The notes under the pieces are model-generated. The model searched no databases. It saw nothing but the letters and a program-made list of their open reading frames with translations, and was not told where the DNA came from. 53,818 nucleotides of DNA from Elusimicrobiaceae bacterium (lineage in GTDB: Bacteria; Elusimicrobiota; Elusimicrobia; Elusimicrobiales; Elusimicrobiaceae), in assembly GCA_017528825.1 (NCBI GenBank), contig JAFXOI010000039.1:1-53818 (forward strand), read 5' to 3'. The position numbers and the translations under genes are program-made. This document shows positions 51,200 through 53,818 of this stretch, in pieces (position 1 is the first letter of the stretch; the number at the start of each line of letters is the position of its first letter).

Positions 51200-52960
51200 C
51201 TAATTTTTTAATTTATTTTGCAACTGCGTCATTTTTTGTAGCAGTTCCGCTGGTACCTGTCCGGTGCCGGCGGTTTTAATTTGTTGGCGAACGGCGGCTA
51301 ATTGTCGCTGAAGTGCTTCTTTTTCTACTGTTTTTTTGCACGCGTCAATGTCGCGTTTCGCCTGAAAATCTTTGGGCACTTGCGTAAGCGAGAGCCGAAG
51401 GGCCTGTTGCGTATGTGCCGGTGCTAATGCGCAGACCCGTTCGGTAAAACCCGTCGGATCTGGGTTTTGGGTTGCGGCTTGGCACAGGGCCGTGAGCAGT
51501 TGCCCTAAGCTACGGCTGTCAAAGTGTTCTGCCAAGGTTTCGCAACCGCTTGCATACTGCGGATAGCGCAGTAGCCAACTAACTAAATTTTCTTCCGCGG
51601 CCAAAAACGTTTCTGCGGCCGGCCGGGAGGTTTGTTGTTGTGCCTTCTGAAAGTGTTTTTGCACACGTGCCGCCGCATTTTCTTTGCTACGCAAACGTTG
51701 CAACACTAAAGACTCATCCACTTTCACTTGCTCTGCGACGTATTTGACCCATTCCCGCCGCACAATGCGGTCCGGTTGCTTGAGTAAGGTCTCGGTCAGC
51801 TCATCGATGATAGATGTTTTGGCTTGTGCCTGCAAAGGTTGCGGATACAAATCTAATTGTAATTGCGTGTGAAAAGCAATCAAATCTTGCGCTTGATCAA
51901 GTACCTGTTCAAATTTTTCCTTTCCGTATTGGGCGATATATTCATCGGGATCCAGTCCGTCGGCCAAGGAAGCAATTCTTACAAATAATCCCTGTTCGAT
52001 TAAGATGAGCGCGCCCCGCAAAGCGGCTTTAATCCCCGCTGCATCCGGATCAAATAGCACGACCACATTGTCTGTATAGCGTTTTAATAAGCGAGCATGG
52101 TCTGCTGTTAAGCTGGTGCCCAACGGAGCAACGGTATATTCAAATCCGGCCTGATGACAGGCAATTACGTCCATATATCCTTCTAATAACACAGCCCGTC
52201 CTGCTTTACGGATAGCCGGTCCTGCAAAATTCAGTCCGTACAAAATATGGCTTTTGCTAAAAAGCAAAGTTTCGGGAGAATTGAGATATTTTGGTTCTCC
52301 GTCACCTAAAATACGCCCGCCAAATCCCACAGTTTCTCCCCGTTGATTGAGGATGGGGAACATTAAACGCCCCCGGTAATAATCGCGCGGACCATAGCTG
52401 GTCAGCGAGCAAAGACCGACTTCTTTTAACTGTTGAGCGGAATAGTGATTGGCCAAGGCCACTTTGCAAAAGTCGGTAGGGTCATTTTTGGCCAGTCCCA
52501 GTTCAAATTTCTGAGTTGTTTCCTTGGTCAGACCTCTGCTCTTGATATAATTTCTGGCAGATTCTCCGCCTAAAGACATTAAGTTTTTATGGTAAAAATG
52601 TTTGGCAAACTCTAAGGTTTTGCGTGCTTGAATGCGTTGTTGTTCGGCGGGGGAGAAACTGCCTTGTGGTTTGTATTCCACTCCGGCCATGGTGGCCAAT
52701 TTTTCCAAGGCTTCGTTGAAGGGCAAGTTTTCTATTTTCATCAAAAAGTCGAAAATATCTCCGCCGGTACTGCAACCAAAACAATAAAATAAATTTTTCT
52801 CCGGATCAACCGTGAAAGAGGGGGTTTTTTCTTTATGGAACGGGCAACAAGCCTTCCAAGTTTTGCCTGCTTTTTTCAAATGCGGTACGTATTGGCGAAT
52901 AAATTCCACCAAATCCAAACGCTGCTTAATTTGTTCTACCGTATTGGTTTGAGGCATCAT
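51200..52960 (-). CDS. dnaG: DNA primase
   Basis: 586 aa if the ATG at 52960 is used; an alternative TTG at 52969 or ATG at 52957 is in frame, and no clear Shine-Dalgarno decides. N-terminal zinc finger CCPFHKEKTPSFTV...YCFGC, then the primase core (GLTKETTQKFELGLA, GRLMFPI, GFGGRIL) and Toprim acid/DxD region (VLLEGYMDVIACHQAG, VVLFDPDAAG). The C-terminal helicase-binding part is present. It makes RNA primers at the fork. Between rpsU and rpoD; a hairpin upstream may attenuate. Confidence 0.96.
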   Translation of the reverse strand: MMPQTNTVEQIKQRLDLVEFIRQYVPHLKKAGKTWKACCPFHKEKTPSFTVDPEKNLFYCFGCSTGGDIFDFLMKIENLPFNEALEKLATMAGVEYKPQGSFSPAEQQRIQARKTLEFAKHFYHKNLMSLGGESARNYIKSRGLTKETTQKFELGLAKNDPTDFCKVALANHYSAQQLKEVGLCSLTSYGPRDYYRGRLMFPILNQRGETVGFGGRILGDGEPKYLNSPETLLFSKSHILYGLNFAGPAIRKAGRAVLLEGYMDVIACHQAGFEYTVAPLGTSLTADHARLLKRYTDNVVVLFDPDAAGIKAALRGALILIEQGLFVRIASLADGLDPDEYIAQYGKEKFEQVLDQAQDLIAFHTQLQLDLYPQPLQAQAKTSIIDELTETLLKQPDRIVRREWVKYVAEQVKVDESLVLQRLRSKENAAARVQKHFQKAQQQTSRPAAETFLAAEENLVSWLLRYPQYASGCETLAEHFDSRSLGQLLTALCQAATQNPDPTGFTERVCALAPAHTQQALRLSLTQVPKDFQAKRDIDACKKTVEKEALQRQLAAVRQQIKTAGTGQVPAELLQKMTQLQNKLKN

Positions 52961-53024
52961 ATGATTCAATTTTCAGTCGGTACATCGTACGCGTCCGCCC
53001 GCCTGCGCGCGAAAAGACAGAAGA

Positions 53025-53056
53025 CAATAGCCCAACGGTTCCCCGCGGGGCTATTG
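53025..53056 (-). terminator. Hairpin between rpsU and dnaG, attenuator-like
   Basis: CAATAGCCC and GGGCTATTG form a 9-bp stem around a 14-nt G+C-rich loop, with a T-rich sequence after it on the minus strand. E. coli has a partial terminator in this same place, which sets the high S21 to low primase ratio. The T run is not perfect, so partial termination is likely. Confidence 0.55.
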
Positions 53057-53073
53057 CCTGTAAAAACTACGTA

Positions 53074-53268
53074 TTAATAACGCCGACGTTTGGTGCGGCG
53101 AGCGCGACGTTGCGCTTCTTGTGATTTAATTTTACGTTTTACGCTGGGCGGCATGTAGGTCTCGCGGCGTTTGATTTCCTTGAGAATGCCGTTCTTTTCA
53201 CATTCGCGTTTGAAGCGTTTAATCGCTTCTTCCAAATGTTCAGCGTCTCTGACTTTCACAAAAACCAT
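53074..53268 (-). CDS. rpsU: 30S ribosomal protein S21
   Basis: 64 aa from ATG 53268 (GTG 53283 is in frame but too near the AAGG tract). FVKVRDAEHLEEAIKRFKRECEKNGILKEIKRRETYMPPSVKRK is the S21 signature, with a strongly basic tail ending TKRRRY. It joins the small subunit near the anti-Shine-Dalgarno. First gene of the rpsU-dnaG-rpoD operon. A -10 TATAAT on the minus strand at 53315-53320 is the likely promoter. Confidence 0.95.
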   Translation of the reverse strand: MVFVKVRDAEHLEEAIKRFKRECEKNGILKEIKRRETYMPPSVKRKIKSQEAQRRARRTKRRRY

Positions 53269-53314
53269 TTCGTTTTTCACCACCTTCTGTTTCCAGCAAA
53301 AAATCGGTACATAT

Positions 53315-53320
53315 ATTATA
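53315..53320 (-). promoter_or_regulatory. -10 box of rpsU operon
   Basis: TATAAT on the minus strand, about 47 nt upstream of the rpsU ATG; no strong -35. The region is A/T-rich. Confidence 0.45.
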
Positions 53321-53543
53321 TAAAGTTTTGTACAAAAAAGTCTTTTTTTCGCTCACTTCTCCAAAAAATGCAAGTCACCACTTCACACAAAACTCAGCGC
53401 AGTGACGACAAAATAAAAAACGAAAGCGGCTGAGATTCCCGACAGAGACACTCGGGAATGACAATTAAATAATATCATCCCCGAAATTTATAAACGGGGA
53501 TTTCATCCTTATTTGTTGTTATAAATCGGCCTTGAAGCGTAGT

Positions 53544-53628
53544 AAAAAAGAGTCTGCAAAGGGGGTAGTCTGTTTGATATGTATGAGCAAAGTGAGTTTA
53601 TCAAACAGCCGTTTGCAGATTCTTTTTT
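53544..53628 (+). other. Long inverted repeat in gene-free stretch 53.3-53.8 kb
   Basis: AAAAAAGAGTCTGCAAA and TTTGCAGATTCTTTTTT pair over 17 bp with one mismatch; inside, CTGTTTGATA and TATCAAACAG pair over 10 bp. The whole forms one 85-nt hairpin ending in a T-run. It could be a terminator or a small MITE-like element. Around it, 53440-53520 has two further inverted repeats (ATTCCCGA/TCGGGAAT and ATCCCCG/CGGGGAT) with no tail, function unknown. Confidence 0.6.
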
Positions 53629-53694
53629 GCTTATTGGCCGAGAGTCTTTTTGGATACTTTTTCTTCTGAAAGAAAAAGTATTAGTAAAAAAGGC

Positions 53695-53722
53695 TTGACT
53701 CGTTTTTTTTTTTTGCTACGAT
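53695..53722 (+). promoter_or_regulatory. Sigma-70 promoter at window end
   Basis: TTGACT, 16-nt T-rich spacer, TACGAT. The predicted start is near 53729. The leader of about 80 nt can close an AACGCC/GGCGTT stem (53730-53780) with two small inner hairpins before AGGAG and the ATG. Confidence 0.55.
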
Positions 53723-53808
53723 TTCTTAGAACGCCGCTGTTTTTAAAACACTTACTTGTGAAACGTTGCATTACGGGCGTTTTAAGATTATTAAACAGGA
53801 GAATAAAA

Positions 53809-53818
53809 ATGTCAAAGA
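53809..53818 (+). CDS. Start of a gene truncated by window end
   Basis: ATG TCA AAG A with AGGAG 8 nt upstream, after a promoter and leader. Only three codons (Met-Ser-Lys) are visible, so the product cannot be named. Confidence 0.6.

Overview
The window reads as chromosomal DNA of a Gram-negative, anaerobe-like bacterium. Outer-membrane functions are represented by kdsC and an Mla/MCE lipid transporter. Three short type IV pilin-like genes share a nearly identical hydrophobic N-terminus (FTLIELLVVVLIIG.LSAIALPQY). That pilin style, the small secreted proteins and the gene order suggest a gut Elusimicrobiota-like organism; this is inference from memory of that phylum, not a database result. 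Several housekeeping genes have a -10 box only about 6-11 nt from the start codon and no Shine-Dalgarno, so leaderless or near-leaderless transcripts appear common.

Layout. 1-3.9 kb: 3' end of a Cys-rich protein, sensor histidine kinase, membrane protein, DnaQ-like exonuclease. 3.9-6.6 kb: gpmI, a convergent pilin gene with a structured leader, DUF167 protein. 6.6-8.5 kb: rpsF-ssb-rpsR-rplI. 8.7-11.9 kb: mlaE-mlaF-mlaD-lipoprotein operon. 12-31 kb: an accessory island next to tRNA-Val. It holds (i) an amidase-like toxin-candidate gene with a secreted DUF4424/SH3 neighbour, (ii) a very AT-rich SIR2 + 1045-aa helical protein + WYL-regulator operon that looks like an antiphage system, (iii) a nuclease-like and a coiled-coil gene, and (iv) a compact cassette of ParB-methyltransferase, DUF5681, terminase large subunit, two degenerate RecA/DnaB-fold paralogues, DUF2924 proteins and a large serine recombinase, with no capsid, portal or tail genes. 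31-36.6 kb: tRNA-Val, thioesterase, CYTH protein, histone H1-like protein, recA, clpC. 36.7-38.2 kb: an L,D-transpeptidase/Tlde1-like gene plus a membrane protein, a possible effector-immunity pair. 38.2-45.6 kb: kdsC-tmk-holB-metG, pilin, recG, mechanosensitive-type channel. 45.7-49.4 kb: two paralogous secreted metalloproteases around a pilin. 49.4-53.3 kb: rpsU-dnaG-rpoD (macromolecular synthesis operon). 53.3-53.8 kb: intergenic region leading to a truncated gene.

The most notable signals are: (a) a structured RNA at three places (6.1-6.3 kb minus, 21.3-21.4 kb minus, 42.0-42.2 kb plus). All copies have a 9-bp P1 stem, an internal arm that can pair with a 3' arm about 12 nt past P1, and a U-run directly after it. 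The stems differ in sequence but keep pairing, and two copies precede pilin genes. (b) The SIR2/helical/WYL operon. (c) The capsid-less terminase-recombinase cassette. (d) Two candidate peptidoglycan-targeting toxin/immunity pairs.
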